Source of the DNA: Sphingobium bisphenolivorans
Lineage (GTDB): Bacteria > Pseudomonadota > Alphaproteobacteria > Sphingomonadales > Sphingomonadaceae
Assembly (NCBI RefSeq): GCF_000412635.1
Contig: NZ_ASTG01000003.1
Coordinates: forward strand, 1 to 64,000
Direction: 5' to 3'
DNA: 64,000 nucleotides
Below, in pieces: positions 17,026-26,282 of the stretch. The notes under the pieces were generated by a model. The model searched no databases. It worked only from the letters and a program-made list of their open reading frames with translations, and had not been told where the DNA came from. Each line of letters begins with the position of its first letter. Positions within the stretch are counted from its first letter, which is position 1. Position numbers and translations under genes: made by a program.

Positions 17026-17874
17026 TTAGGGGTTTGGCGCTTGCGCCTGGTCCGGCGGCACGGGCGCGCCGCCAGCATCCTTGGGGATGGCCGTGAAGAC
17101 CGCATTGCCTTTCACGTCCACATCATCGAGATAATCCCCCTGCCGACAGGAGGATTCCACCAGATCAAATTTCTGTTCCCGATGGCGGGTGAAGGTACGG
17201 CTTGCGTGCCACGGACCCGTCAGCACCCGGGGCGCGTGCACGATCAGATCGACCTGCAGCCTGTCCGGCCCGGTCAGATAGATCCGTTCCTCGACACGCA
17301 TATCGCCATTGTTGGGCAGGCCCACGCCCTGTCCCATCGGGATGAACACCTGCGGCAGGAAGCCGACTGTATCCACGATTAACACGCCTTTTTCCCATCT
17401 ACCGATCGAATGACCGCTGAAGGTCGGGTCGGGATCGGCGGGGTGCTGCCGCCCGTCGGTCCAGATGCGCCGCAGACGGTTGCCGTCAAATTCGCCGAGC
17501 ACCGTGACCCGCCCCGGCGTTACCAGAAACTCCACGGAATTGAGCGTCTGGGTCACCGAGCTCGGCAAGCCTTCTGGCAGGCAGTTCACGTAGATATTGT
17601 GCGGATTGCCGTCGTCTTCCTGCTTTTGCAGTGCGGCGATCTGCGCCGCCTGCTCTGGCTTCCAGGGCGGCGCCGTCTTGCTGCCGGGTGGAAAGCGGTC
17701 GAGCGGGCCGGGCGACCAGACACCCGAGAGGTCGGGAAGGTTGGCAAGCGCTGCCCAATCCTGAACGGAAGGCGCCTTGTTCACCTGCTCTCCCGGCTCC
17801 GCCGCTGCGGCGGGGAAGGTCCAGCCAAGGGCGCAACCGGTGAGCAGCGGCACTAGGATCGGCGAGATTTTCAT
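17026..17874 (-). CDS. Exported protein of unknown function, linked to DUF6152/DUF6644
   Basis: A 282-residue protein with a signal peptide (MKISPILVPLLTGCALGW, cleavage near AAAAEP). The mature part has PDLSGVWSPGP, NCLPEGLPSSV (Cys), VTPGRVTVLGEFDGNRLRRI, DPDPTFSGHSIGRWEKGVL and a lipocalin-like strand pattern ending in a Pro-rich tail. I do not recognise a named family beyond hypothetical proteins that sit beside DUF6152 genes. It heads the operon 17026-16592-16088, whose last member is a decayed paralog of this gene. Periplasmic location is inferred from the signal peptide. Confidence 0.75.
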   Translation of the reverse strand: MKISPILVPLLTGCALGWTFPAAAAEPGEQVNKAPSVQDWAALANLPDLSGVWSPGPLDRFPPGSKTAPPWKPEQAAQIAALQKQEDDGNPHNIYVNCLPEGLPSSVTQTLNSVEFLVTPGRVTVLGEFDGNRLRRIWTDGRQHPADPDPTFSGHSIGRWEKGVLIVDTVGFLPQVFIPMGQGVGLPNNGDMRVEERIYLTGPDRLQVDLIVHAPRVLTGPWHASRTFTRHREQKFDLVESSCRQGDYLDDVDVKGNAVFTAIPKDAGGAPVPPDQAQAPNP

Positions 17875-18179
17875 AAAGATTTGCGTTTCGCGTTTTCTGG
17901 AGAAGGTTGATCAGCCTACGACCTTGCTTTTGAAGCGGCTGACGGCTTCCAATATTGTCGGCGCTTCGGTGCGGAGCAGAAGCCGAGCTTGATATGGCGT
18001 TGCCGTGACATGGTCGTTCTCGCAAATGAAGATGCTGAACGGTAAAGCCGTGGTCGAACTCCGACCAACGCGCATCGGTCGCCGCCTTATGAGATGATCA
18101 AATAGGCGGGCCTGTGGCGCAACTGTTGCAGCCGTTGCAACGGTCATCGGAAATATGCGCGATCATTCCGCTGCCTCCG

Positions 18180-18400
18180 CATAAGCCCGGCTTTGCGGCC
18201 GCGTCCAGACTTCATCAGCCCGCCGGTGAGCAGGCGCGCGCCTGTCGGGCCGCAGGTCGGGCGCGTGGACCCGGACATGGATGCCGCCAGCTCAGGCAAC
18301 GCCGCCTTCACGCACACGCGACGGGCGATGGGTCACCTGCCATCACGCTTTTTGAAGCGATCGATACAGCGGCCGAAGCTCGTCTGATCTTCGCCGTGCG
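18180..18400 (-). pseudogene. SnoaL/NTF2-like fragment in a gene-poor stretch (17875-18403)
   Basis: On the minus strand CIDRFKKRDGR, stop, PIARRVCV reads as the DRFERRDGRWKIARRV motif of SnoaL_4/NTF2-like proteins, with TGA where TGG (Trp) is expected. Frame changes follow before a GGLMKSGRGRK end. These small proteins are often dehydratase or helper subunits in catabolic clusters. The rest of 17875-18180 holds only a short unexplained minus-strand frame. Confidence 0.4.
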
Positions 18401-18403
18401 AGC

Positions 18404-20255
18404 CTATGACCCAGTCGCCGAAATCAGCGGCGACAGCTTCGGCCACGCCGTGCTCGCCGCCTTTTCATAACTGTCATGCAGCGCCGCGTAATGGCCGCCC
18501 TTGGCAATGAGTGCGGCATGCGACCCCGTCTCGATCACCTGTCCATTTTCGATAACCGCTATCCTGTGCGCCGACCGGATTGTTTCCAGTCGATGCGCGA
18601 TGACCAAGGCTGTTCGCCCTTCGCATAGCACGCGAAGGGCCTGCTGGATCCTGCGCTCGGTACTCACATCGATCGCCGACGTCGCCTCGTCCAGGACCAG
18701 TACGGATGGATCGGCCAGATAGGCGCGTACCAGGCACACAAGCTGCCGCTGCCCTTGGCTCAACTGGCTGCCGAGCGGCCCCACCTGCGTCGCATAGCTA
18801 TGCGGCAAGGCGTTGAGCACGTCATGCGCGCCGATACGCTTTGATGCCGCGATCAGATCTTCGTCGGCCGCATCCGGCTTGGCGAGCCGCAGATTGTCCA
18901 GTACCGTGCCGCTGAACAGCACATTGTCCTGCAACACCGCCCCTATGTGGCTGCGCAGGCTCCTTTCTGCGAAGCTGCTGATATCATGACCGTCCAGAAG
19001 GACCGCGCCCGCATCGACATCATAGAAGCGGGTGAGCAACTGCACGAGCGCACTCTTGCCATGCCCCGTGGGTCCCACGATCGCGAGCAACTCGCCCGGC
19101 TCGATCGTCAGATTGAGGTCGCGGATGACGGGTCGGCCGGGATGATAGCCAAAGCCTACGTCCCGAAACTCGATATGCCCCTGGACGGCGGGCGGGGCCA
19201 GGGCGGCGGGACCGTCGGTAATTTCCGGTTCGGTATCCAGTAGCAGGAAGATGCGCTGAGCGCAGGCCGTTCCGTTGGCAAACCGCTCGAACAGGTCGCT
19301 GAATTCCTGTAACGGGGCGAGGAACAGGAAGACGTAGAACAGGCTTTGCGTCAGCTCGCCCAGCGTCAGGGTCCCCAAAGCCAGTCCGCGCCCGCCGACG
19401 ATGAGCGTCATCGCCAGACCGGCGGTCGTCAGCAGGCCGGCAAAGGGGGCAAACCAGCCAGACCGTACAGACCCGAAGATCAGCGATGAATTGAAGTCCT
19501 CAAGCAGCCGCTGATATTTGGCCAGATTTTCCCGATCGCGCCCGGATTGCTTGATCAGGCGGACGGCCGCTACTGTTTCGACCAGATGGGCGGTGAAGCG
19601 GCTGCGATTTTCCGCAACCTTCGCCCAACTGCGCTGGGCTACGCGCTTGAACAGGACCGTGGCGAGGATCAGCACCGGCACCACCGCGGCGAGCCCCGCC
19701 AGAAGCGCTGGCGCGATCAGCCATAGAAGGAGGCCGGAAAGGCAAAGGCGCAGCACGGCCGAGAGAAATTCGGGGGGGCCTGGATCAGCAGCGGCTCCAG
19801 CGTGTCGACATCGCGATCAGCGCGAGCGATGATGCGGCCTGCCTTGGTGCGGTCGAAATAGCCGACGCCAAGGCGCTGGACATGGGCGAAGACGCGGGTG
19901 CGCAGGTCGTTGAGAACCGGATGGCCGCGGTGCCCGCGCAATATTGCGAGAGGCCGCCGAGCACAAAGCGCAAGCCCCACGTCGCTGCGAGACCAACGCA
20001 AGCCCAGAGGATGAGGCGCGCGTCGATCGCCGCCTGTCGCAGCCCCCGATCGATGACCAGCCCTAACAGCAGCGGCCGCGTGAAGATGGCGAGCACCTGC
20101 ACCAGTTCTATCCCGATCACCGCCGCGATCGGCTGCCATACCGGCGCTATCAGCGGCAGAAGGCGGGAAGTGATGCCTTGGTTGAGGGACCTCTTCGAAA
20201 ATTTCTCTTCGAGTTCGATGTCGGAAAGGGCGCTGTCGCCGCGGAACGCATTCAT
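18404..20255 (-). pseudogene. ABC exporter (fused TMD-NBD), two frameshifts
   Basis: ATG 20255 opens an ABC exporter N-terminus (SLNQGITSRLLPLIAPVWQP, then transmembrane helices). At about 19950 the reading frame shifts (NDLRTRVFAHVQRLGVGYFD, then [20 protein letters not shown]) and it shifts again at about 19750, after which a 450-codon frame supplies the remaining helices and a complete ATPase: Walker [12 protein letters not shown]-loop [10 protein letters not shown], signature QLSQGQRQL, Walker [12 protein letters not shown]-loop IAHRLETI. The C-terminus runs into unrelated text. The ATP-binding half could still be made but the transporter is broken unless the shifts are sequencing errors. 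Confidence 0.75.
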
Positions 20256-20258
20256 GAA

Positions 20259-20395
20259 CTACAGCCCCATCAGAGCGCGATAGGATGCGCTGTTCTTCGC
20301 CAGATGCTCAGGCGTCCCCTGCGCCACGATCCGGCCTTCGCCGAGCACGGCAACGCGATCGGCGATCAGGGCGGTGGACAGGGGCTTCGCCGGCG
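20259..20395 (-). pseudogene. C-terminal tail of a second ABC exporter
   Basis: Immediately upstream of the broken exporter the minus strand reads STALIADRVAVLGEGRIVAQ, then GTPEHLAKNS and YRALMGL stop, the usual end of an ABC exporter ATPase after its H-loop. All upstream parts are gone. The tandem arrangement points to a former heterodimeric exporter. Confidence 0.6.
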
Positions 20396-20514
20396 AGAGC
20401 GGTGGGTATCTGTCCCGATGTCAGCAAGGCAAAGGCGCTGGCGCCAAATAAGCGGCGGGCTTGGGACGAATGAACAGGTTTGGACAAGGAGGTTCCCCCA
20501 ATTCCAAAAAACAC
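20396..20514 (-). pseudogene. Possible signal-peptide relic joined to the ABC tail
   Basis: The minus strand reads KPVHSSQARRLFGASAFALL and then TSGQIPTALAGEAP, which looks like a TonB-receptor-type signal peptide with an A-x-A cleavage site. It passes straight into the ABC tail in another frame, as a deletion junction would. From 20515 to 20810 I see no gene, only the leader of the RNB gene. Confidence 0.3.
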
Positions 20515-20810
20515 GTCCGCGGTGCGCGGATCGAACGGGGAATCTGTCGCAAATGCTGTGCCATTTTAGTAAGATGATGATTTTCAAAGAGTTACGTTTC
20601 GTCCCCGTTTAGCGCTGGTTGAATCTGCACAGTTGGAGAAACCACCGTCGCTATGACAGCAACAGCTGCGATGAGGCAGGCCGCTGAACGGTATGAGGGC
20701 GCTACCCTGCCGTCGCCGACGGCTTGGCGCCGACAGCCGCCAGCAGCGTGCCGCCTGCCCCGCGGAACCGATATGGACAAGCATCTTCGCGGCTGTTCTA
20801 AGGGAAGTTG

Positions 20811-22211
20811 ATGAAAACCATTGTCGACCTCGGCAACGCACTGGGCGATGGCCTGGCCGCCATCCGATCTGAATTTCAGATACCCTCAGTCTTTCCTGCC
20901 GCAGTGTTGGAGGCCGCAGGGGAGGCTGCGCGGCGCGCGCCGACCGAACATGTTGATCGAACGCAACTTCCCTTTGTCACGCTCGATCCGGCGTCGTCCA
21001 CCGATCTGGATCAGGCATTCTGGATCGAATCCAGCGGAAATGATCTGCTGCTCCACTATGCGATTGCGGATGTGAGCTGGTTCGTCGACGACGGGAGTCC
21101 TATCGACATAGAGGCGTGGCGGCGGGGGGAGACGCTCTATCTTCCCGACCAGAAGGCCAGTCTCTATCCGCCCATCCTCAGCGAACGGGCGGCAAGTCTG
21201 CTTCCCGATGGACCTCGGCCGGCGATCGTCCTGTCCGTCCGCGTCGGGACGGACGGCAACGCCCGCCTCGATGGAGCGGAACGCGCTGTCGTACGATCTC
21301 GGGCCAAACTCGCCTATGACAGCGTGAAGGCAGCTGATCTGCCGCAGGAGTTTGGCGAGTTCGCCCGCCGCCTACAGGCTGCCGAGGCTTTGCGCGGGGC
21401 GGCCCGCGTCGACCCGCCCGAGCAGGAGGTTATCCACTCCCCGCATGGCGGGTTCATGCTGGCGTATCGGCCTCGTTTGGAGTCGGAGGCGGATAATGCC
21501 AGCCTGTCGCTGGCAGCCAATCTGGCTGTCGCCAATGCCTTGCAAGCCCATCACACTGGCATTTTTCGCGTTATGGCCGAGCCTGATTCCGAGGCCGTCG
21601 AACGCCTGCGCCTGACGGCTCGCGCCTTGGGCGTCCCTTGGCCGGAAAATGTGCCGCTCAAGGAGCTTGAGCAAAGCCTGAAACCGGGCAATCCGGGGGA
21701 GGTATCGCTGATGATGGCGATCCGGCGTGCAGGGTCGGGTGCTTCTTACGCGCCTTACCGCAGCGGCGTGACGCCGTGGCATGCGGCAATGGCGGCCACC
21801 TATGCGCACGCGACAGCGCCGCTCCGCCGCCTGGCGGACCGCTATGTGTTGCGGGCGGTCCTGGCCATATGCAATGCGCGGCCGGTTCCGGCCGTGGTAG
21901 AGGAAGCATTTGAAAAGCTGCCCCAAGTGATGGCGCGCGCCGACATGTCGGCCAGCAAGATCGACCGCGCCGTCGTTGACCTGGCCGAGACGATCCTCCT
22001 GAGTGGGCACGAAGGGGAGGCTTTTGACGCGGTGATTACGGACGTCGACGAGCGTGGCGCGAAGGTCCAGCTATGCCATCAACCTGTCGTGGCACGCTTG
22101 GCCACAAAAGGCCTGCTGCCCGGAGACTCAATCTCCGTCCGGTTGATGGAGGCGGACAAGGCCCGGCGAACGATCGCCTTCGAACTGGCTCAAGGCACAC
22201 CCGCGGTTTGA
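20811..22211 (+). CDS. RNB-domain ribonuclease (RNase II/R type, short form)
   Basis: A 466-residue exoribonuclease-type protein. The catalytic loop VTLDPASSTDLDQAFWI carries Asp59, Asp65 and Asp67 for Mg2+; YAIADVSWFVDDGSPID, RGETLYLPD, LPDGPRPAIVLSV and the APYRSGVTPWHAAMAATYAHATAPLRRLADR region follow the RNB order. It lacks the N-terminal cold-shock domains and has only a short C-terminal extension (about 410-466) that may be an S1-like barrel. It should degrade single-stranded RNA 3' to 5'. ATG 20811 has AAGGGAAG upstream. It stands alone between decayed DNA and a MATE gene. Confidence 0.87.
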   Translation: MKTIVDLGNALGDGLAAIRSEFQIPSVFPAAVLEAAGEAARRAPTEHVDRTQLPFVTLDPASSTDLDQAFWIESSGNDLLLHYAIADVSWFVDDGSPIDIEAWRRGETLYLPDQKASLYPPILSERAASLLPDGPRPAIVLSVRVGTDGNARLDGAERAVVRSRAKLAYDSVKAADLPQEFGEFARRLQAAEALRGAARVDPPEQEVIHSPHGGFMLAYRPRLESEADNASLSLAANLAVANALQAHHTGIFRVMAEPDSEAVERLRLTARALGVPWPENVPLKELEQSLKPGNPGEVSLMMAIRRAGSGASYAPYRSGVTPWHAAMAATYAHATAPLRRLADRYVLRAVLAICNARPVPAVVEEAFEKLPQVMARADMSASKIDRAVVDLAETILLSGHEGEAFDAVITDVDERGAKVQLCHQPVVARLATKGLLPGDSISVRLMEADKARRTIAFELAQGTPAV

Positions 22212-22393
22212 TTTCCGTCTTCCTGTGGGAGCGGGACATCGGCTGATGGAATGTCGAATTTCATGACCGAGTGTTTGTATGGCGGCAAGGATGAAACGCC
22301 GCTGGAACGACTTGCCTGAACGGCGCATTGTAGGCGGCGTCCAGCAAGCGGACGGGGCGAACTGGATAGTCATGAGCAAGGGAGGGGAGAGTT

Positions 22394-23845
22394 ATGGAGG
22401 CACAGGGCCGCGGCGGAAAGGATCTGACGCGAGGGCCGATCGGCTCAACCCTGTTGCTGTTCGCCGCCCCTACTTTGGCGTCCAATATCCTCCAGTCGCT
22501 CAACGGGTCGATCAACGCCATCTGGGTCGGGCGTTTTCTAGGTGCGCAGGCACTGGCGGCGACGGCCAATGCCAATATCACCATGTTTCTGATGTTCTCC
22601 GTCGTGTTCGGCTTCGGCATGGCATCGACGGTGATGATCGCGCAGGCGGTGGGACGCGACGACCTTGACGGCGCGCGCCGTGCCTTCGGATCGGCGGTGG
22701 GGTTCTGCACCTTTTTGGGGATCGTGGTGGCGATGGCGGGCTGGATCGGCGCGCCCGCACTGTTGCGGCTGCTGGCGACTCCGGCCGAGGCGTTCGCCAT
22801 GGCTCTCACCTATCTGCGGGTGATCTTCATCGCCATGCCTGCGACTCTGCTCAGCGTCATGATGATGATGGGCCTGCGCGGCACTGGCGACGCCCGCACG
22901 CCGCTGATCTTCATGTTCGTGAGCGTCGGCGTCGACCTCATCCTCAACCCAGTGCTGATACTGGGATTTGGCCCAATCCCAGCGCTGGGCATCGGCGGAT
23001 CGGCGGCCGGGACGGCGGCGGCGGGCCTCATCAGCCTGATCGGGCTGATCCTCTATATCTATGCCAAGGATCTGCCGCTGCGCCTGCGCGGCCGGGAGTT
23101 CGCCTATCTGCGTCCGGCGCCCGAGCAGATGCGCGTGCTGCTGGGCAAGGGGCTGCCGATGGGCTTGCAGATGATCGTCATGTCGGGGTCTGGCCTGATG
23201 ATGATCGGCCTCGTCAACCGGGAGGGGTTTCTGCTCACCGCCGCTTACGGCGCCGCGCAGCAGATATGGACCTATCTCCAGATGCCCGCCATGGCGATGG
23301 GCGCGGCGGTCAGCGCCATGGCCGCGCAGAATGTCGGTGCGGGCCGGTGGGACAGGATCAGCCGGATCACCGGTTATGGCCTAAGCTATCTACTGCTGAT
23401 CACCGGGGCGATGGTCGCGGTGATCCTGCTTTTTCACGCTCCTTTGCTATCGCTCTTCCTCGGCAGCAACGCCGCCGCGATGGAGGCGGCCTGGAACATG
23501 CAGTTGCTCGCCAGTTGGAGCTTCATGCTGTTCGGCTGCACCATGATCCTGTTCGGGGTGATGCGCGCCAACGGCGTCGTGGTGAAGCCGTTGCTGATCC
23601 TCATCTTCACCCTCTTCGCTGTCCGGCTCGGCTTCTATCATCTCGGCTATCCGCGCCTTGGGGAAAATGCGCTGTGGCTCAGTTTGCCGGCAGGGTCGGG
23701 CATGGCGCTGCTGTTGGCGGGGGTGGTCTATCTCCAGGGCGGCTGGCGCAAGGCGAAGCTGCTCATCCCGGTGCATGAGGAGGAATGCCGTGAAAGCGTC
23801 CATGCCGAGAGCGAGCCGGCCGGACGGATCGCCCCCGCAGGCTGA
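22394..23845 (+). CDS. MATE-family multidrug efflux transporter
   Basis: A 483-residue inner-membrane protein with about 12 helices and the MATE signatures: PTLASNILQSLNGSINAIWVG at the start, GLRGTGDARTPL, INP-like LNPVLILGFGPIPALGIGG, and the second-half repeat with AAQNVGAGRWDR. It uses the Na+ or H+ gradient to expel cationic drugs. ATG 22394 is preceded by AAGGGAGGGGAGAG. The last 25 residues are charged and cytoplasmic. The substrate is unknown. Confidence 0.92.
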   Translation: MEAQGRGGKDLTRGPIGSTLLLFAAPTLASNILQSLNGSINAIWVGRFLGAQALAATANANITMFLMFSVVFGFGMASTVMIAQAVGRDDLDGARRAFGSAVGFCTFLGIVVAMAGWIGAPALLRLLATPAEAFAMALTYLRVIFIAMPATLLSVMMMMGLRGTGDARTPLIFMFVSVGVDLILNPVLILGFGPIPALGIGGSAAGTAAAGLISLIGLILYIYAKDLPLRLRGREFAYLRPAPEQMRVLLGKGLPMGLQMIVMSGSGLMMIGLVNREGFLLTAAYGAAQQIWTYLQMPAMAMGAAVSAMAAQNVGAGRWDRISRITGYGLSYLLLITGAMVAVILLFHAPLLSLFLGSNAAAMEAAWNMQLLASWSFMLFGCTMILFGVMRANGVVVKPLLILIFTLFAVRLGFYHLGYPRLGENALWLSLPAGSGMALLLAGVVYLQGGWRKAKLLIPVHEEECRESVHAESEPAGRIAPAG

Positions 23846-23869
23846 GGCTTCATCGATCGCGCTGACAGG

Positions 23870-24010
23870 AGCGGCTCCCCGCCGCCGACGCTGGCGAACA
23901 GGACGTCGATCTGGCCATGCTGCTGCAGAACCGCATCATAGCGCCGGTCGGTACCGACAGCTGCGCCATGTCGCCGCGTATGCCGGTGATGAACACCGGT
24001 GAGGGTTGGC
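23870..24010 (-). pseudogene. Short-chain dehydrogenase (SDR) fragment
   Basis: The minus strand reads DRRYDAVLQQHGQIDVLFAS followed by VGGGEPL, the central NAG-type segment of an SDR (here ASVGG); upstream ITGIRGDMAQLS is in another frame. No Rossmann start or YxxxK catalytic segment remains. It sits between the MATE gene and pobR, as a relic. Confidence 0.45.
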
Positions 24011-24025
24011 AGCCGACCTTCGGTA

Positions 24026-24958
24026 TCAGGTGCCAGCATCGTCACTGCGCTCCGTGCGCCAGGCACGCGGAGACTTGCCGGCGTGACGGGCGAAGAAGCG
24101 CGAGAAATAGGCTGGATCGTCGAAGCCGAGGGCAAAGGCTATTTCGCTGACGCTCATGTTGGAATAGAGCAGCAGGCGCCGCGCTTCCAGCAGCGCCCGC
24201 TCGTCCAATATGGCGGCGGGCGAGCGCGCGGCGATGCGGGCGCAGGCTTGGCGCAGCGCGCTTTCGCTGACGCCCAGCGCGCGGGCGTACATCGCGACAG
24301 GCTCCCGCTCGCGAAAACGCTGCTCGACCCGCTCGCGCAGCCGAGCGACAAGGGCAGCGTGGCGCCGGCCACCGACTGGCTGCGTGTCGCTGAGGGTCGA
24401 GCGGCGCAGCGCCTGGACCATGATGGAGAGCAGCAGCGCCTCAACCATCGCGCGTTGTCCCGCGTGCGACCAGCCCAGTTCCTGCGCCAGCTGCTCCATG
24501 CGCCGCTCGATCGGGGCGCCATCCTCCGGCGGCAGCGGCACCGCGCGCGCCGACCGGAACAGCCGGGCGAGGTCGGGGTCGCGTTCAAGCAGGTGATGAA
24601 GATAGTTCTCCGCCATGGTCGCCACCCACCCGCGGGATTCACTGGCCCAGCTAAAGCCGTGCACGACCGTGGCGGGAATCAGCAGCAGGCAGGGCGCCCT
24701 GAAATGCGCCGTCTGTCCTTCGGCCCGCATTGACCCGCCGCCCTGCGCGATCAGGATGATATGGTTAAGGTCGCGATGAATATGCGGCTGGATCGTCCAT
24801 TCGCTGGGGCGCGAGCGATCATCCAGGCTCTCGACATGAACGAAGCCCTCCGCAACCGAGCGTTGCGGCTCTCCATAGAGGTAGAAATTGGGAACGGCGT
24901 TGGTGGGGGCGATGGATGACATGGAGGTGAGCAGCCAAAAAACTGTCGGATCGTCCAT
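24026..24958 (-). CDS. pobR: AraC-family regulator, PobR type
   Basis: A 310-residue regulator. The N-terminal cupin-like sensing domain (about 30-150) contains the PHIHRDLNHIILIAQGGGSM stretch seen in PobR-type proteins; two helix-turn-helix units lie at about 210-305 (MYARALGVSESALRQACARI and SVSEIAFALGFDDPAYFSRF). The longest start, 24958, is given; ATG 24922 (MSSIAPTNAV) is also possible. It is divergent from pobA with an 83-base gap, the classic arrangement in which PobR binds 4-hydroxybenzoate and activates pobA. Confidence 0.88.
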   Translation of the reverse strand: MDDPTVFWLLTSMSSIAPTNAVPNFYLYGEPQRSVAEGFVHVESLDDRSRPSEWTIQPHIHRDLNHIILIAQGGGSMRAEGQTAHFRAPCLLLIPATVVHGFSWASESRGWVATMAENYLHHLLERDPDLARLFRSARAVPLPPEDGAPIERRMEQLAQELGWSHAGQRAMVEALLLSIMVQALRRSTLSDTQPVGGRRHAALVARLRERVEQRFREREPVAMYARALGVSESALRQACARIAARSPAAILDERALLEARRLLLYSNMSVSEIAFALGFDDPAYFSRFFARHAGKSPRAWRTERSDDAGT

Positions 24959-24988
24959 CTTTTACACCGCTCCCGCCCTGTCCTGCAA

Positions 24989-25015
24989 GAGCGCGGCGCG
25001 GCATGATCCGCGCTC
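24989..25015. promoter_or_regulatory. Inverted repeat between pobR and pobA
   Basis: GAGCGCGG (24989-24996), eleven bases, CCGCGCTC (25008-25015): a perfect eight-base inverted repeat in the 83-base divergent region, ending 27 bases before the pobA start. It is a candidate PobR site or an early transcript hairpin. Confidence 0.45.
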
Positions 25016-25041
25016 AGAAGGATGCTTTCGAGAGGAATGTC

Positions 25042-26211
25042 ATGAAGGCGCAAGTCGCTATCGTGGGCGCGGGACCGGCGGGTCTGCTGCTGGGCCATCT
25101 GCTGAGGGCTGAAGGGTTGGACGTCGTCGTTGTCGAGCGCGCTTCGCCCGATTATGTACTCGGCCGTATCCGCGCCGGAGTGCTGGAACGTACCACGACC
25201 GACCTGATGGACCGGCTTGGCCTGGGTGCCCGGATGCATGCCGAGGGGCTGCCGCATGACGGCTTCCATCTGGCGGATGGGGAGCGGTTGATCCGGATCG
25301 ATATCGCCGCGCTGACCGGGCGGCAGGTGATGGTTTATGGGCAGACCGAATTGACCCGCGACCTGATGGAGGCGGCGCCCGAGCGTGGGCTGTCGATCAT
25401 CTATGAGGCCGCTGACGTCGCCCTGTTCGATGTGGAGAGCGACGCGCCTTACCTGACCTACAGCAAGGATGGCGCGACCCATCGCGTCGATGCCGAGTTC
25501 ATCTGCGGCTGCGACGGCTTTCACGGTCCCTCGCGGCGGGCGATCCCGGCGTCGGTCGCGACCGCTTATGAGAAAGTCTATCCGTTCGGCTGGCTCGGCA
25601 TCCTTGCCGATGTGCCCCCCTGCAACCATGAACTCATCTACGCCAATCACGAGCGGGGCTTTGCACTCGCGTCCATGCGGTCGCAAACGCGCAGCCGCTA
25701 TTATGTGCAGGTGCCGCTGGACGAGAAGCTGGAGGACTGGCCCGACGACAGGCTTTGGGACGAGCTGGCGACACGGCTGGGTCCGGAGGCCGCCGCGCAC
25801 ATTACGCGCGGTCCGGCGCTGGAAAAGTCCATTGCCCCGCTGCGCTCCTATGTGTTCGAGCCGATGCGCCATGGCCGGCTGATGCTGGCCGGCGACAGCG
25901 CGCATATCGTTCCGCCGACCGGGGCCAAAGGCCTCAATCTGGCAGCGTCGGATGTTCATTATCTCTCAGAAGCCCTGATCCGCTATTTCGCCCACCGCGA
26001 CGCGGATGCCATCGCAGGCTATTCGCAAAAAGCGCTCGCCCGCATCTGGAAGGCGGAGCGTTTTTCCTGGCAGCTGACCAGGCTGATGCATCGCTTCCCC
26101 GACAATGACGCGTTCGACCGCCGGATGCAGCTGGCAGACCTGGACTATATCGCGTCCTCCGTCGCGGCGCAGACGACCATCGCGGAAAATTATGTGGGAT
26201 TGCCGCTTTAG
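25042..26211 (+). CDS. pobA: 4-hydroxybenzoate 3-monooxygenase
   Basis: A 389-residue flavoprotein hydroxylase, the usual PobA length. It has the FAD-binding IVGAGPAGLLLG (about 7-18), RIRAGVLE (Arg42/44 region contacting FAD and NADPH), the CDGFHGPSR motif and the GDSAHIVPPTGAKGLN second FAD motif (about 286-301). It turns 4-hydroxybenzoate, NADPH and O2 into protocatechuate. ATG 25042 has GAGAGGAA upstream. No protocatechuate ring-cleavage genes lie beside it in this window. Confidence 0.95.
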   Translation: MKAQVAIVGAGPAGLLLGHLLRAEGLDVVVVERASPDYVLGRIRAGVLERTTTDLMDRLGLGARMHAEGLPHDGFHLADGERLIRIDIAALTGRQVMVYGQTELTRDLMEAAPERGLSIIYEAADVALFDVESDAPYLTYSKDGATHRVDAEFICGCDGFHGPSRRAIPASVATAYEKVYPFGWLGILADVPPCNHELIYANHERGFALASMRSQTRSRYYVQVPLDEKLEDWPDDRLWDELATRLGPEAAAHITRGPALEKSIAPLRSYVFEPMRHGRLMLAGDSAHIVPPTGAKGLNLAASDVHYLSEALIRYFAHRDADAIAGYSQKALARIWKAERFSWQLTRLMHRFPDNDAFDRRMQLADLDYIASSVAAQTTIAENYVGLPL

Positions 26212-26282
26212 CCGTTGCAAAGACACGCGCGGGCGCAGCCGCCGGTTTGACGCCCACGCGCGCTGCCGCTACCGCCGCGCCG

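Noticed and set aside
17911-18147. 78-codon minus-strand frame ending RFKSKVVG
   Set aside because: No family motif, no ribosome-binding site, inside decayed DNA.
18404-19756. Treating the 450-codon ABC frame as a complete gene
   Set aside because: The first three transmembrane helices are encoded in two other frames upstream, so it is the 3' part of a frameshifted exporter.
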